Source: Ascochyta rabiei (Eukaryota > Ascomycota > Dothideomycetes > Pleosporales > Didymellaceae). From it: a stretch of DNA of 64,000 nucleotides. Every line of letters begins with the position of its first letter. Positions within the stretch are counted from its first letter, which is position 1. The translations under genes were made by a program, and so were the position numbers. The notes under the pieces are model-generated. The model had not been told where the DNA came from and made no database searches. It worked only from the letters and a program-made list of their open reading frames with translations. Location: positions 1,722,715 to 1,786,714 of the forward strand of contig NC_082415.1 in assembly GCF_004011695.2 (NCBI RefSeq), read 5' to 3'. Below, one piece after another: positions 20,560-33,287 of this stretch.

Positions 20560-23320
20560 TAATTTAAAGGAACCTATTAGAAGATCTAGCAGTATTTAGG
20601 CTACAGTGCCTTCTAAAGGATTAGTTAATAAACCACTTGCTAAATGCAAGTTAGATAAGGACTTAGATTAGGACAATTTACGTACAGAGATAGACTAACT
20701 CTAATCTAAAATAGCTAGGCTTTAAGACTAAGCCTCTCTACACAAAGATGATCCTGTGCCTACTACTAAGTCCCCTTAACTAACTTAGAGATTTAGTTCT
20801 CTAAGACCCTTCTATGCCCCTAGGCTTAGTAAACAAACTCTAACTATTTACAAATCAAGTTTAGTAAAGAACCTACCTTTAAAAAGTAGTAAGCGTTAAT
20901 TCGCAACTAACTAGGTATTAATCTAGAATACTAACCTTTAGAGAGAGCCTGTATAGCTCTAGTATAGGGATACATTTCTAGGCTTACTAAGAAATAATCT
21001 TAGCCCTAATACTTGTCTTATAACTTAGATTGTTATTATAACACTAAGGAAATAAATACGCTCCTCTACTCTGATTTTATTACTAGGAATAAGAAAGCCG
21101 AAAGTAAGGCTGTGTTTGATTGACTGCAGATAGGAAAAGATATTAAATTTCTAGTGTTTAAAGCACGCTTCCTAAGTTCTACAATTTAGGGATAGGTACC
21201 TAAGTCAGAATCGCTTTACGACATGTGGACAAAGATTACTCTAGCCCTCTAAAGTCTACATTTAGGATATAAAAGACAGTAGAATAACTTATTTAAACTT
21301 ATAGTAGAGCACTTAACAGCGTATAACATAGAAAGAAAACAGAACCCTGTCTATATCCTACCTAACACTATACTAATTTAGACCTAACCCTAGCTAGTGA
21401 ATGCTCAGCCTTAGTCTAATAACCCCCTTCCAAATTATCCTACCCCTGGCAATTAGAAGCCTTTAACATCCACTCTAACTCTACCTAGGACTACCCCCTA
21501 AGCCACACCTGTAAGAGAGCTAACCCTAGGCAACTGCTACAACTATAGTAAGGCAGGTTACTTTACAAAAGATTACACTAGTCCTTACGTTTAAGAAATC
21601 TAAAAAGATACTAAAGAATATGTTAATACTAAAGAAGATTTTAAAGAGGACCTAATAATTAAGGGAGACGGTTCTGCCTAGGAGAATAACCTTACCTAGG
21701 CCTAAATTAATATAAACTATCTAACCTCTCATGATCTTATTTGTTTAGTAGATCTTACTTTCTTATTTCTTCTCTTCTACTAAAATAAGGGCTAGGCGTA
21801 CAACTCAACTCCTTAGTTAACACTAGTACCTAAGGATTTTTATTCCTAAATTCTAAAATTGCTTCCTTAGTCTCCTTAGCGCTTAGGACTCCTATCTAAT
21901 AGCTACCCTTTAAGATTACTGTTAAAGAATTCTAAGACTAGATTACAACTCTAGTAAACTAGTACATACAGTTACAACAAATAATTAGTAGGCGTAAGAT
22001 CTGTTACTGCTCCTTTATTATTGTTAATATAGGATCTTAGGATTACAGTATTAGTATTAAATAGTTAACCTGTTTTAAGCTCTGGCTTAATTTAGAACAG
22101 TCTTAGCTGATATAGCCAGTGAAGTATCCTTAGTTAAATAACCCTACCCCTCTATTACTAATTACCCTTAATTAACCTACGCCTTAAGCCTACGTCTTAC
22201 AGGACATATAACGTAGAGATTACCTATAGAATATAGAGGAATACTGTTAGAGCTACAGCCTAAACTATTCTATCTATTAAATTAGAGGTATATTAGAATT
22301 ACCAAAATCTTAAACCTTAGCATTAGCCCAGACCTAGAAGGCCACTAACTTGCCCCTAGCTAAGGATGCAAATACTTTATAACTTCTGTTATTATTTTTA
22401 TTTCTTAATAAAAAAAGTATAGGATAAATCCTTTACTACCAGTCTATACAAGATTAACTACCTTCTTAATAACTGTCTTAACCTAGACAACCTAGAGAAC
22501 GCCCACCTTCTAAGAGAGCAATTGCTAGAGAAATATGCCTAACATGCTAATATGTTTAGTTAAACAGAGTCTAAACCCTTCTAGAACACCGCCCCTACAA
22601 CTACAACATTATCTTAAAAGAAAAATTACCTAATTTTTACTCGCCCCTGTATAAGCAAAATATTAAGGAACTAAAGGCTACTAAGAAGTTTGTGCAAGAC
22701 TAACTTAAATACAGTTAGATTAAACACAGTTAGAGCCCTTTTGCGTTGCTAATACTCTATGTTTGAAAATTAAATAGGAGCCTGCGCATTTATGTTAACT
22801 ATTACAAACTTAATACCCTTACTAGGAAAACCTCCTATCTAATACCGCGCATAGACAAAATACTTACCTAACCTTAGAAAGCTAAGATCTTTACTAAGTT
22901 TAATATCTAGAATGCCTTTAACTAAATTTGTATAGACTCTGCGTTAAAAGAGTATACTACGTTTTGTTCCTGTTACAGCGGTTATAAGTATAAGGTTCTA
23001 CCCCTTCGACTATTAAATAGACTAGCTACTTACTAATAAAATATAAATAACGTTCTTATTAAATACTTAAAAAACTTCTGTATTACCTACCTAGATAACA
23101 TCCTTATCTACTCTAAAGATTTAGCAACACATAAGCGACACGTTGAACTAGAATTAGAACGTTTCTAATTAGCAGGACTATAAGTAGACATTAAGAAAAG
23201 CGGGTTCTATATTACTTATACCAAATACCTAGGTAATATCCTAACTAATAAGGAAATTAAAATAGATTCTAACAAAGTACAAGCTCTAAGAAATTAGACC
23301 CTTTCTAACTTCAAGAGGGT
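20560..23320 (+). pseudogene. Second Ty3/Gypsy element: gag to RT, truncated
   Basis: Gag-like frame at ~20600-21600 ends in a zinc knuckle at ~21537-21580, read as CYNYSKAGYFTKDY, where family C-x2-C-x4-H-x4-C has lost three ligands to Tyr (TGY to TAY, CAY to TAY). A protease/linker follows. RT appears near 22780-23240: VNYYKLNTLT, KVLPLRLLNRLATY and TYLDNILIYSKD (catalytic YxDD with Asp to Asn). The frame ends at VQALRN..LSNFKRV near 23315, where RT normally continues to the RNase H, so the 3' half, LTRs and integrase are absent. Different element from the one at 0.9-5.6 kb. Confidence 0.82.
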
Positions 23321-23718
23321 GAACAGTAATGGTCTTGCGGATTTCCTAGAGGTCCAAGCGTTCTGAACAACAGGGGCATTACTAATTTCAAAATCTTAAA
23401 GAAATCAGTTAAGGTTACAGTAAGCGGCAACTTAACGCATAAAGCTGCTAGAGCCTAAACTGTGCCTGCAGATTTAATTAACATACTCAGATTTAGGGTG
23501 CTATGTTGCGTTTACGTAGAAACACTGTGCAACGTTGTTTACGTAGTTTTAGTAAGGCAGAGGTTTAACTATTATTGCACTAAACTAACGTGAAACTAGA
23601 ATACCTGTAACACGCAACACTACTATAAAAATGTAATACCTGCAGCAAGAATTTTTAATTACAAGAAGCCTACTAACACTACATGTCTGCACAGTAGGCA
23701 CCCTACGCTGGAGGAACA
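23308..23718. repeat. Repeat flanking A1, copy 1, and 3' flank of A1
   Basis: ACTTCAAGAGGGTGAACAGT at 23309 recurs at 25628, and the segment AGAAACACTGTGCAACGTTG with its flanks (~23511-23567) recurs at ~25710-25770. The first copy fuses to the truncated RT. The rest is the 3' flank of the A1 relic. Confidence 0.6.
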
Positions 23719-25385
23719 TCATACTTCGTCTACAGGGTGGAACAACTCTAGCAGCGTTATCTAGCGCAGCGGCGCATCTGCGATAGAGCTCACTAGGCTT
23801 GCGTGTGCCTACGACAGCTTAATAACGCTGTTGTTGTCCTCTTTGCTGTTAAGAATCTCCTTAATTGCACAGCTCGCTGTTGGCGCGTCTGCCTTAATGC
23901 CTAGTATCTCTTTTTCGCCGATAGGACATCCAGCAATGCCTTCTAGCCCTAGCCAGTTCTTAAGCGCCTTGCTCGCAGCGCAGACGTCTGGGCGAATCTT
24001 CTTCACTAGCTCAATCTAGGCATCTAGGCCCCAGGCGCGGACTGTGGACTTGATCTAGGAGATTGCAATCTTGTCGTGCGGCATAAGCATGAGCGTGCCC
24101 CAGCCTAATCCCTTAGCGACCCTGTACTAGCGCGTGGCTACTGTTAGGCGTTTGTAAAAGGCCTCCCTATCCTTAGGGGTAGGGTGTAGGTTAACGAGCG
24201 CCAGCAGGGCTGCGATGGCCTCAGTGCGGACCTGCCCCTTGCCGTTGCGGCTGCGCGATCTGCTGCTGCTGCTGGCTTAGTCGCCCTCCTGGATCTAAAG
24301 GATCTTGTCAGCGTACGCCTTGCCTAGCAGCGCCTTAGCCCACCTGTACTTAATGTTCACAGCAGCCAGCACGCCCGCGTAGCGCCTGCACCTGTCCTAA
24401 GCCAGGCAGAACTCTCTATCTGTGGTCCTGGGGTAGGCAGACTGCACTAGGGGCACATCGCGCCCTTGCTGCGAGTAGCGAAGCACGTTGTGCCGCACAG
24501 CAACTCCACCACTAAAGGGCGAACCGCGCTCCCGCCAGGTCTGCAGGAACTGGGCAGCGTGGTGGCGAGAAGATGGGTTGCCTAGCACGCAAGCCTTCTC
24601 TAGAAGCTCACAAGCCTTAGCATAGGGCGCCTGGGCAGTACTGTAGAAGTCGGCGTGCTCTGCGACAGGCTGTTTAATAATCTACGCAACAAGAGCCTTG
24701 TCTTGTCGCAAGATAGAAGCATACGCCGCGCGCTCTGCAGAGGACGCCTTGCTGCCCGGCTCTCTCAAGCTAAGACTGAGCCGGTTCTTGCGGCAAGCAT
24801 TGTCTAGTTTCCTCGTGCGCGCTTGCTCAGCGCGGCAGTTGTTGTTAGTAATGCTGGTGGTGCACTGCGCAAATTGTTTACTGTGTTCTGATTGCTAAGG
24901 GCTGCTTAGAGGCGTCTCTGCAGGTTCTGTGCGTGCGCGCTTTGGCGACAACACGCACAAAGAAGGGGTTAGCCGCTTTCTGCAATCAGCAGAAGAGGCA
25001 GACGGCTTTTGCGCGGATGGCGGTGCTTCCCCCCTGCCTTCTGCAAGCGACTAGGCTGCACAGACAAGGCGATTCCAGGCCTCGTCAGACAGGGCCCCCT
25101 CTGGCAGCGATTCGTGCAGCAACCAGATAGCGGAAAGGAGAGAGTAGGCAACGAAGACTGGCTTGCACACGCTGTCGGTATCCTCAGTTGGGACCAGCCA
25201 GCCTGCGCTGTGAGGTCTGTGGTGGCTGCTGCGCTTTAAGCTTGGAACTGTTGCCTGGCAGGAGAAGAGCTTCGCGTAGTCTTTATTTGGCGGATCGTAC
25301 CTATATTTGTCCACAATGCTAAGCTCGCTCGCGAAAGGAAAGCTGCGCGCGCCCCTGTTAAACTGCTCAGCAGCCTTGCATAACG
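23719..25385 (-). pseudogene. A1: telomere-helicase partner protein A, pseudogene
   Basis: Read on the minus strand from about 25385: AAEQFNRGARSFPFASE, YDPPNKDYAKLFSCQAT, RPHSAGWLVPTEDTDSVCKPVFVAYSLLSAIWLLHE near the N-terminus; AAYASILRQDKALVA and FYSTAQAPYAKACELLEKA in the middle; LGWGTLMLMPHDKIA and ALKNWLGLEGIAG, then LLELFHPV at the C-terminus (TGA at 23719-23721). The same blocks occur in the same order in A2-A4. About a dozen in-frame stops, nearly all TAG/TAA at expected Gln/Trp codons, make it dead. No ATG is found at the expected N-terminus. Function unknown. Divergent from TLH1 with ~580 bp between them. Confidence 0.8.
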
Positions 25386-25394
25386 TAGTTGACC

Positions 25395-25505
25395 AACCTA
25401 TAAGGTAGGTAATAATTTAGAAGGCAGGTAACTAATTCAGGAGGTAGATAATTAACTAAGGAGGTAGACAACTAAGGTAAGAGGTAGTTAATTAATGTAT
25501 AGGGT
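25395..25505. repeat. ~20-bp minisatellite between A1 and TLH1
   Basis: About five imperfect units of the form GAGGTAGATAATTAACTAAG lie just upstream of the A1 N-terminus, in the divergent intergenic region. They could influence the shared promoter region or be simple slippage. Confidence 0.6.
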
Positions 25506-25627
25506 AGTAACCGGTATAGTGGTGGAACAGTTAAGGGTGGTGGCTGCTGAACTTTCGTACAAATTGCCGCCGAAAGTTGGTCCGCGCCCAGCGCATCACC
25601 ACACCACACCACACTAACCAGCCACCT

Positions 25628-25800
25628 AACTTCAAGAGAGTGAACAGTAATAATCTTTTTTAGGTAAGGTTTTAGAAATTTAGATGTAGTGTTTTAAGTT
25701 GCACTTGCACAGAAACACTGTGCAACGTTGTCTGCGTAGTTTTGGTGAGGCAGAACTGTGCAGAGGTTTGATCGTTATTACGCAGACTACATAGCATCTA
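25628..25800. repeat. Repeat flanking A1, copy 2
   Basis: Partner of 23308-23580 in direct orientation: ACTTCAAGAGAGTGAACAGT, then GCACAGAAACACTGTGCAAC, then GGCAGAACTGTGCAGAGGTT. It lies 170-340 bp upstream of TLH1 and so contributes to its promoter region. Confidence 0.6.
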
Positions 25801-25965
25801 CCCATCTAATTAAAGAACATAGGGATATCAGCTAAATATAGAACAGTGATACAACAGAGGAGAACGAAATTAAAGAGGTTAGTTAGGAGAGGGGAACACA
25901 CAAGTTTAGATAGTAAATAGAGCCTAACTGGAAATTAGAAGATGCACTTGCAACTGCAAAGCACA

Positions 25966-28900
25966 ATGGATCAATTTAACACCATATTCGTGCATATCCC
26001 TAGCTGCTGCATTATTGTTTGCAAAGAATGTGGCATAGGCGTTGTTAAGGCCTATGTAGCTACCTACTTAAACAGCAAGCATGCGTATATAACCGTAAGC
26101 ACACAAACAGACATTGCCTAGGCTGTGTAGGCAATGAACGACTTAGTAGAAAACGAGGACGAAGTCGTGTATCCAGAGCCAGGATCTAATCCTATTCCCC
26201 ATTTAAGGATATGGCAAGACGGTTTTAAGTGCGAAGCAAAGGAGAACGATACAACAGTATGCGGCTACATCTGCTAGACCATGCAAGACATGCAGCTATA
26301 TTGCTGTAACAAACACAACTAGACAAACCTACAGAAGAGAGGGCAGACGTCTAAAGGGTCGCGTAGAGAGACTAACTGCATGTGGGTAGAGGGCGTATAT
26401 TACTAAAAGTTTACGCACACAGGACAGTTAGGGCGTTTGTTTAAAGTCAGACGCTAGGACAGAGAGGACACAAGAGGGGAAAGCGTGATCATCCAGCGGC
26501 AGTTGGAGGTAGTGTTCCAAGAGACCACCGCTGTGCTAGACAAGGTCGACAAGAACGCCAACGCCCAGATTAATCTAGACTACAACCGGCATGTCACACA
26601 CGCATGGCTGAACCAGACCAGTTAGGCCTGTTATTTGGGCAGCTTAGACCGCGAATGGTTGCTAGAGTTAACCTAAAAACCTAAGAGGAACAAGAAGGCG
26701 TTAAGCAAAGTTTGTTAGGCAGTAAAGATAGTAATCTGGAAGGCCTAGCAGGCGTCACGTCCGAGCATTGTCGGTTTCCCAGCAATGAACTATGTTAACC
26801 GCCGCGAGATAGGAAGCAAGACCAACAAGAAGCCGTTCAATGCACGCCAGACAGGCAAAACAATAACTAAGTATGCTGGTTAGTGGTTGTCCTTTATCTG
26901 TTACATTTGGCGGACCTATAAGTTAGAGACTGTTGAAGCACAGGAAACAGAGGCGGATGAGGAAGAGGATAGGGGTGAGGGAGAGAATAGGGGTGAGGGA
27001 GAGAATAGGGGTGAGGGAGAGAACGGGGAGGGTGGATCAAAGGGAGTTCAGGGACAGAGGCCGCCGTATCGATTGACAGCGAGCCAGATCTTATAGCTGT
27101 GGAAGATCAAGCAAGTCGTAGGTAAGGACAAGGAAGAAGCTGAAGCTGAAGCCGAAAGCGAGCGCCAACCGACCAAAGGTGGAGACAACAACTCAGAGAG
27201 TAAAGAGGAAATGGACAAAGAGGAGGAGGCATTGTTGGAGGGTTATGTGTTAGGGCTTTTGCTGTTGTTGTTAGACTATTATTTAAAGGACAACGAGTAC
27301 AAGAGTGCGTTTGTTAGCGCTATAGCAGTTATAGGGATAGACAGCAATTATAGGTGAAAGGACGTGTTAGCATACACGCCTATAATTTCTGCTGTTGTTA
27401 CTGTTGTAAGGATGTTAGTGTTGTACATGGCGGTGAAGACGCGTTAAGACTGTGTGGCCGAGCTGATAGAGAAGGAGGGATTCGCCTAGCAGGACGCCGA
27501 AGAGTTGGCTGTAAGCCATTTTGATTTGGTTTAGAAGAGCGCCAATCGTTTCATGACGCTGACTAGCTACAGCGGCACACCCAGCCTAATAGATTAGCTG
27601 TTGCAATTAAGGACGTATGGCATGAAGATTTGGTTTAACACTAACATAGACGGCGTAATTAAGTAGGTTAGGGACACATTATTGTACGGCCACATTTGGT
27701 TTATAATGCCCAGTTTGCAGTTAATAATCTACAGGTTAGTAGAGACGACACAGTTCGAATTACAAAAGCAGTTAATGTTGCTAGACATTAACAAGGATGG
27801 TTGGTTAGCAGAAGGGGCTACGCTGTTGCCAGCCATTAATTGGGACAACATCGTCAACAACCCAGCCGAGATGAAGGTTGGGTGGAATTTTTTCCAGGAC
27901 AAGCGCAACACGTTCAGAGGCGTTAACAGGAAGAATTAGTTGGCTTATTGCGTGATCCATAAGAAGAGGTTACAAGAGGCATTTGTAGACGTTTAAGCCA
28001 CCGATCCATCTGTACCTAAAGGACGCGGGGTAGTGTAGAGAGCGCAGGTGGTAAGAAAATACAAGAAGGCTATACAAGCGTTCTAAGAGCATTTGTTAGT
28101 CTTAGTGCACATAACTAGGGGGTAGCCAGTACGCAGAACAGAAGTGGTAACAGTCTAGCACATAAACAGTCTAAATGGCAAGAGCTGTAGTGTGTTTATT
28201 AAGGACGGGTTAATAGTGTATGTGACCATGTACCACAAAGGCATCAGGGCCAGCACAAAGGCCAAGATTATCTACCATTATTTACCGCGTAAGGTAGGCA
28301 AATTGCTGTTTTATTATTTGTGGATGGTTATGCCGTTTTGGAGGAAGCTAGAGGGTGCTGTTGGGAGAGGGGCAGCTAAGGAAGCGAGCCCATTCATATG
28401 GGAGCCAAAGAAGGAAGAGCCGTAGGCACAGCCACAACGTGGAAAAAGAGCACAGGAGAGCAACGAGGGTGAGGGTAGGAGGGATGGTTGGCGACAGGGC
28501 GCGGACGAAGACGACGAAGAAGAGGAGGGACCGTCGTTGCGTGGACCTAAGCAATGGGATACCAACCAGGTTCGGCAGGCAATCTAGCGCGTATTAATAC
28601 AGTGGTTAGGTGTAAAATTAAACATTATGTTGTAGAGACACAGCACTAAGGCAATATATTAAAGATACATTAACAACAAAGCAGTAATTAAGGCGGTCGT
28701 AGAGGGTGATAAAGATTAGGACGAAGAGGACAAGGCGTCTGACATACAGACAGGGCACAGCTCTAAGATTGGCGGCACAGTTTATAGGAGACCCATCACC
28801 AAGTCGCCGTTTAGTACTAAGGCCTAGCAAGTAGCATTGCGGCAAGTAAGCATAGAATGGCATCGGTTTTTGTTATTTAAGTCGGCGTTGGAGAAGCAGC

Positions 28901-30870
28901 CTAAGAAAGGAACGCGAGCAGCGGAGGTCAGGAAAGAGGCAATTAAGGAAGAATTTTGGCGTTAGAGGAAGATGCGTACAGTAGACATCTAGTGTTAGTT
29001 AGAAGATCTGGTGCGGAAGGGGGCCAGGTTCAGGAGCGTGCAACGGCCGGCCATTAAAGCCATTATGCACCAGAAGAGTCTGATCGTCGTAGTTATGGGC
29101 ACAGGAGCAGGCAAGAGCATAGCGTTCATGTTGCTAGCGTCGTGTTCCACCAGCGTTACGGTTGTTGTTGTGCTACTAGTTTTGTTGCGCGGCAACTTAA
29201 AAGACAGGTGCGTTTAAGCCGGAATCAAGTGTGTAGAGTGGGACAGTTAGAAACCGCAGGAATAGGCGTCAGTAGTGTTGGTCACGCCCGAATCGGCGGT
29301 CAGCGAGAGTTTTGGGGGTTTCATTAACTAGCAACAAGCCATAGGGCGGTTAGACCGAATTGTTGTTAATAAATGTTACATTGTGTTAGATTTAACAAGC
29401 AGATAGAGGACGTAGATGTTAGCGTTGCAGGACTTAGTAAAGGCAGAGACACAGCTGGTGTACTTAACAGCAACCATGCGGCTGAGAGACAAGGGCGAGT
29501 TTATTGCATTAATAGGGTTACCAGCCAAGGAGCAATGCCAGTGGTTCCGGGGTCTAACGACCCAGAAGAACGTTAAGTACCAGATACAGCGGTACAATCA
29601 GAAGGAGGAAGACGAAGACGAGGTGTTGGTACAGTTAGTAGAGGAGAAGAAGCAGCAGTACCTAATGCCCGGCCAGATCATTGTGTACTGCAACACAGTG
29701 GCTAAGACGGTTCAATTAGCTAGGTTGTTAGGTTGTGTTTGTTACCACCAGCAGGTAGGGAGCAGAGGCGAGAAGGCAGAGTTGGTGCGCCAGTTGACAG
29801 AGGGACAACAGCAAGTTTTTACAGCAACTAATGCTTTGGGTTTAGGGGTAGATGCGCCCACCATCTAAGTAGTGATCCACATTAGGATTGTTAGAAAGTT
29901 GCGGGATTATGCGCAAGAAAGCGGGCAAGCAGGACAAGATAGGCAGAAGAGTGAAGCAATTATTGTAAGAGGGGAGAGGTACTGTCAAGATGGCAGCATG
30001 CAAGAAGGAAGTTGGGGTAGGGTAGATAAAGAGATGCAGGAGTTTATTACAACTAACAGATGTATGAGAGTCGTGTTAGATAGGGAGATGGATGGGAGAA
30101 TAGACAGAGTAGGTTGCGAAGTCAACGAAGAGAAATGTAGCGGGTGTGTTAGGTGTGAGACCGGAAGAGAGGCAGAGCGTGCAAGAGAAGACGAAAACAG
30201 GAAAGAAGACAAAGACGACGGGCAAGAGGCAGGAGGGATTAGGGATGAGGAAGAAAGGCTAGCGTTCGATCAGGAGGGAAGAGCACGAAGGTTGGCGGCG
30301 CAAAGAGAGATGGAGTTACAGACTAAGGGTTTGGCAGAGATCTAAGGATTAGAAGAGGTGTTAGACGAGTGGAAGGAGGGATGCCAGCGATGCAGGGCGT
30401 GGGGAGAAGGGTGTGAAGGTTATAGGATGGCGGATTGCACAGCAACAGACGCAGAGGAGATTCGCAAAGGAGTAACAATTATTGCAAGTTCCATTTAGTA
30501 GGAGAGGTTTTTATGTTATTTTAAGTGTAGTATCCTGCAGGCGATATGCGAAAGGTATAAGAGCCGAGCAGATGGCAGATAGATAAGGAAAGTCGGCGGA
30601 AGTTGTTAGTACTGTGGCGTGTTAATCGCGTCAATTGCGTCGATTTGGGCCAGGTGGTTAGATAGTTTCACGGAATGGGCGTAAGAGCGGATGGTGGAGG
30701 AGGGAGTACGATGGCAGGAGCAGGAAGAGCAGGGGGAGGCATTCAAGCGGATTGTTAAGTGGTTTAGGAAGAAGAAGCGGTAGGGCGGAATTAAAAGCAA
30801 CAAGATGTGTTAGGTATTTTAGGCGTTTGCAGCGTATTGTTGTGAGATAGAAGAGTAGTGTAGGAGAGTT
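25966..30870 (+). pseudogene. TLH1: telomere-linked RecQ helicase pseudogene
   Basis: Starts at ATG 25966 (MDQFNTIFVH). Zinc finger CKEC...Y..KH at 26018-26075 (CxxC then Tyr for the first His). Second Cys/His element CGYIC..MQ..CCNKHN near 26260-26320. An acidic linker holds three in-frame 18-bp RGEGEN repeats (26970-27022). The central module is RRTEVVTV ... TMYHKGIRAS ... YHYLPRKVGKL (28125-28310). Helicase: GTGAGKS at 29098-29118, VTPESAVS, NKCY at ~29370 where DECH is expected, YLTAT, IIVYCNT, TNALGLGVDA, QESGQAGQDR. RecQ zinc region CEVNEEKCSGC. C-terminal CQRC-x9-Y-x4-C near 30380-30435. There are more than 30 stops. RecQ helicases unwind DNA 3' to 5'; this copy cannot be functional. 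Confidence 0.88.
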
Positions 30871-30884
30871 TAGGGAATCCAATC

Positions 30885-31310
30885 ATATTATCTAATTGTG
30901 GTGGCCCCCCCCAAGCCCAAGCGGTATCCCAAGTGGTTCCCCAAGTGGTTCCCCAAGTGGTTCCCCAAGTGGTTCCCCAAGTGGTCCACAATTAGTGCGC
31001 TAAGCAATGCGCCACCCTAAGTAGTTCCCTAAGTAGTGCGCAAAGTAGTGCGCTACCCTAAGTGGTCCAAAAGTGGTATCCACCCCAGGTGGTCTGAAAG
31101 TAGACTACCAACCCAAGTGGTCCAAAAGTGGTCCCCCGCCCAACTAAGGAAGTCCACATTAGTAACCCCAAATTAGTAAGAGCCGATTATTTAAGAAAAG
31201 CCAACAGCCCAGAAAGAGCACGTAACCCAAGAAGAGCCCATAATCCAGGCAGAGCACCTGAAACCAAGTGAGTCCCTGACCTAAAGCACCCGTTTGTATT
31301 AAAAAGAAAG
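30885..31310. repeat. Subtelomeric short-period array after TLH1
   Basis: Four to five perfect 12-bp units (AAGTGGTTCCCC) at 30930-30985, then degenerate AAGTAGTGCGC / AAGTGGTCCAAAAGT units and AAGAGCCCATAATCCAGGC-type units to 31270. The same array types follow TLH2 (short), TLH3 and TLH4. Confidence 0.8.
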
Positions 31311-32770
31311 CGCAGGATCAAGACAACAAGAATTTGGGAAAAGAAAGATACAGAGAAGAGGAGGCATTTGAAAAGGTTATTAGGGGGTTTAGGCAGATTG
31401 ATTAGGATAGGGACAACATGTAAAAAGGTGTTTTAGGGCTTTAGAGAGTGTTGTCACAAGATAGAGCAGTAGTTAGGGGAAGTTTGGCAAAACCGATTGT
31501 GGTGCCGCAGCCAGAAAGGTATTCCTAAACCTGTAGATGTTGTAGTGCGTAAGAGAAAGGTAGGCGGTGGGCCCGTCAGGTGTCACAAAGCAGTCGAGCG
31601 GGGCGGTAGAGGGTGAAGGAGAAAGAGGGGAGGTGGGTGGGGCCGTGATAAGGTATTACGGGAGAGGGGGAGTAGAGGGGTGGGCGGGGGCCCGTGGATG
31701 TGCCCCCGGAGCGGAGCGATTGAGAGTGAAGGAGGAGCAGGGTGAAGAAGAGAAAGTGGGTGGGCGGTAGGCTTGTTGAGTGTCACACAAGAGTGAAGGG
31801 GCAGTTATAAAGATAGATAAGCGGTACAGAGAGCAGGTTAATAGCAAATTTTTTTTTAGCAACGCAATAGTAGTAGCAATCAGAGAAGCGTTGTTTATGT
31901 AGCAGTATAACAGCACGCAGGTAGCAGAGATAGAATCGGGTTAGCGTTGAGGCTGGATTAAGGTTGCGCATTTTTGGAGATGCTCGGCTGACTCGCATGC
32001 AAGAGCATCACGCAAAAATTGAGGAAGTCAAAATTAATAAACAGTAACACAAACAGTGCAAACGTGCAGAAGGGAAGACTGAACAGACGTTTAGCAGTAA
32101 GATAGCAGTAAGCAGGTTAACGTTAAGGCAGAAATAAAATAAAATATTAGAGTTAGGTTCGGGCTGGTACGCAAGTCAGAGTAGGGTTAGGGTTGCCGGT
32201 GTTTGGGGCAAGCAGACAGAGGAACAGAGGCCTGTAGAAAGACACGCAACAGGTAGAGAACAGCTGCAACCTGTAAAGAGACCCGTAATATAAGCGTAAG
32301 AGAGAGAAGAGGGGTAGGCAGAGGGTCTGTGGGAATGCACAATAAGCGCAGCGGTTAAGAAAGGAGAAGAGGTAGGCGACACAGCCGTGATGAGGTATCA
32401 TTGAGAGGTTAACATAGCAAAGCGGTAGAGAGGTAAGCCGTGATAATGTGTTACAAGGACGCCGAGCGCAGTAGTTGGCAATAGCACAGAAGAAGAAGAG
32501 GCCCCTGTAACCTGTGCGTTAGTGATGCGTAACAGGGGTGTAGCAGATACCCGTCTGAGAGTGCAGCAAGCGTTAAGGGAAGCGTGGTTAAGACCGTTGG
32601 AGAAAGGCGAAAGGGTGGAGAGGGGGGGAAGGCGGGCAGTTAAGGAGCATGACCTGTGACTGGTAAGAGACAACAGCAAACAGCCCGTAAAAGGCCCTGT
32701 AACCCGCGAGAAGGTTAACAGAGCGAGCAGATTAGTTGTCAAAAGCAGAAGAGCACAGCATCAAACTATC
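31310..32770. repeat. Subtelomeric block after TLH1
   Basis: Non-coding. Contains GGTGGGCCCGTCAGGTGTCAC (31567) and GCCCGTGGATGTGCCCCCGG (31688), both repeated at 50740, 51790, 60460 and 60650. There is a short interstitial TAGGGTTAGGGTT at ~32183, and a terminal segment (32500-32770) that aligns with 51250-51520. Long minus-strand frames here are artefacts of low-complexity sequence. No gene is supported. Confidence 0.75.
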
Positions 32771-33287
32771 CCAGGGCTGCAACTGGAGGCAGTACTTCCT
32801 CCAGTTTTCAACGTACTAGGATATTCATTTTCCCTACGTAGACTACATCACGTATAGCTAACTCCAGAAAACTTAAAGCAATTAGTCTAGTTAGGTTTCT
32901 ACCAGTCAATTAACCCCAAATTTAAGTATGTTAATTAGCGCATTTAGTTATATGCTCTAGCGAAATTATATCCCTACAGTATGCGTGGTTACGTGCGTTA
33001 GGGTTTCGTGTTAGAGGTTGGGGTAAGGTTCGTGAGGTTGGGAGAACCTAAGCGACCAGGTTCGGAGACGTTCTAAGATAACGACCAGCGATTACAAACG
33101 TTAACCACGCGTGTAGTTATATTACACATATAAGAGGTAGGACGCGTCCACAACGCAATATATAACATGCAGACTGTAGTTAAGTATAGTAAAATGCAAA
33201 CAATTACTAGTAACCTACAGTGTGCTAGCACAACCCCGTGTCGCCAATTGTTATTATTTATCTACAGTTCAACGTTCAGCAGCAATT
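32771..33287. other. 5' region of truncated TLH (T2)
   Basis: No A-type gene is present upstream of T2, unlike the other four TLH copies. An imperfect inverted pair GCGTGGTTACG / CGTTAACCACGC (32980, 33103) lies in it, and AT-rich TATATAA occurs at ~33160. Presumed former promoter. Confidence 0.4.
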
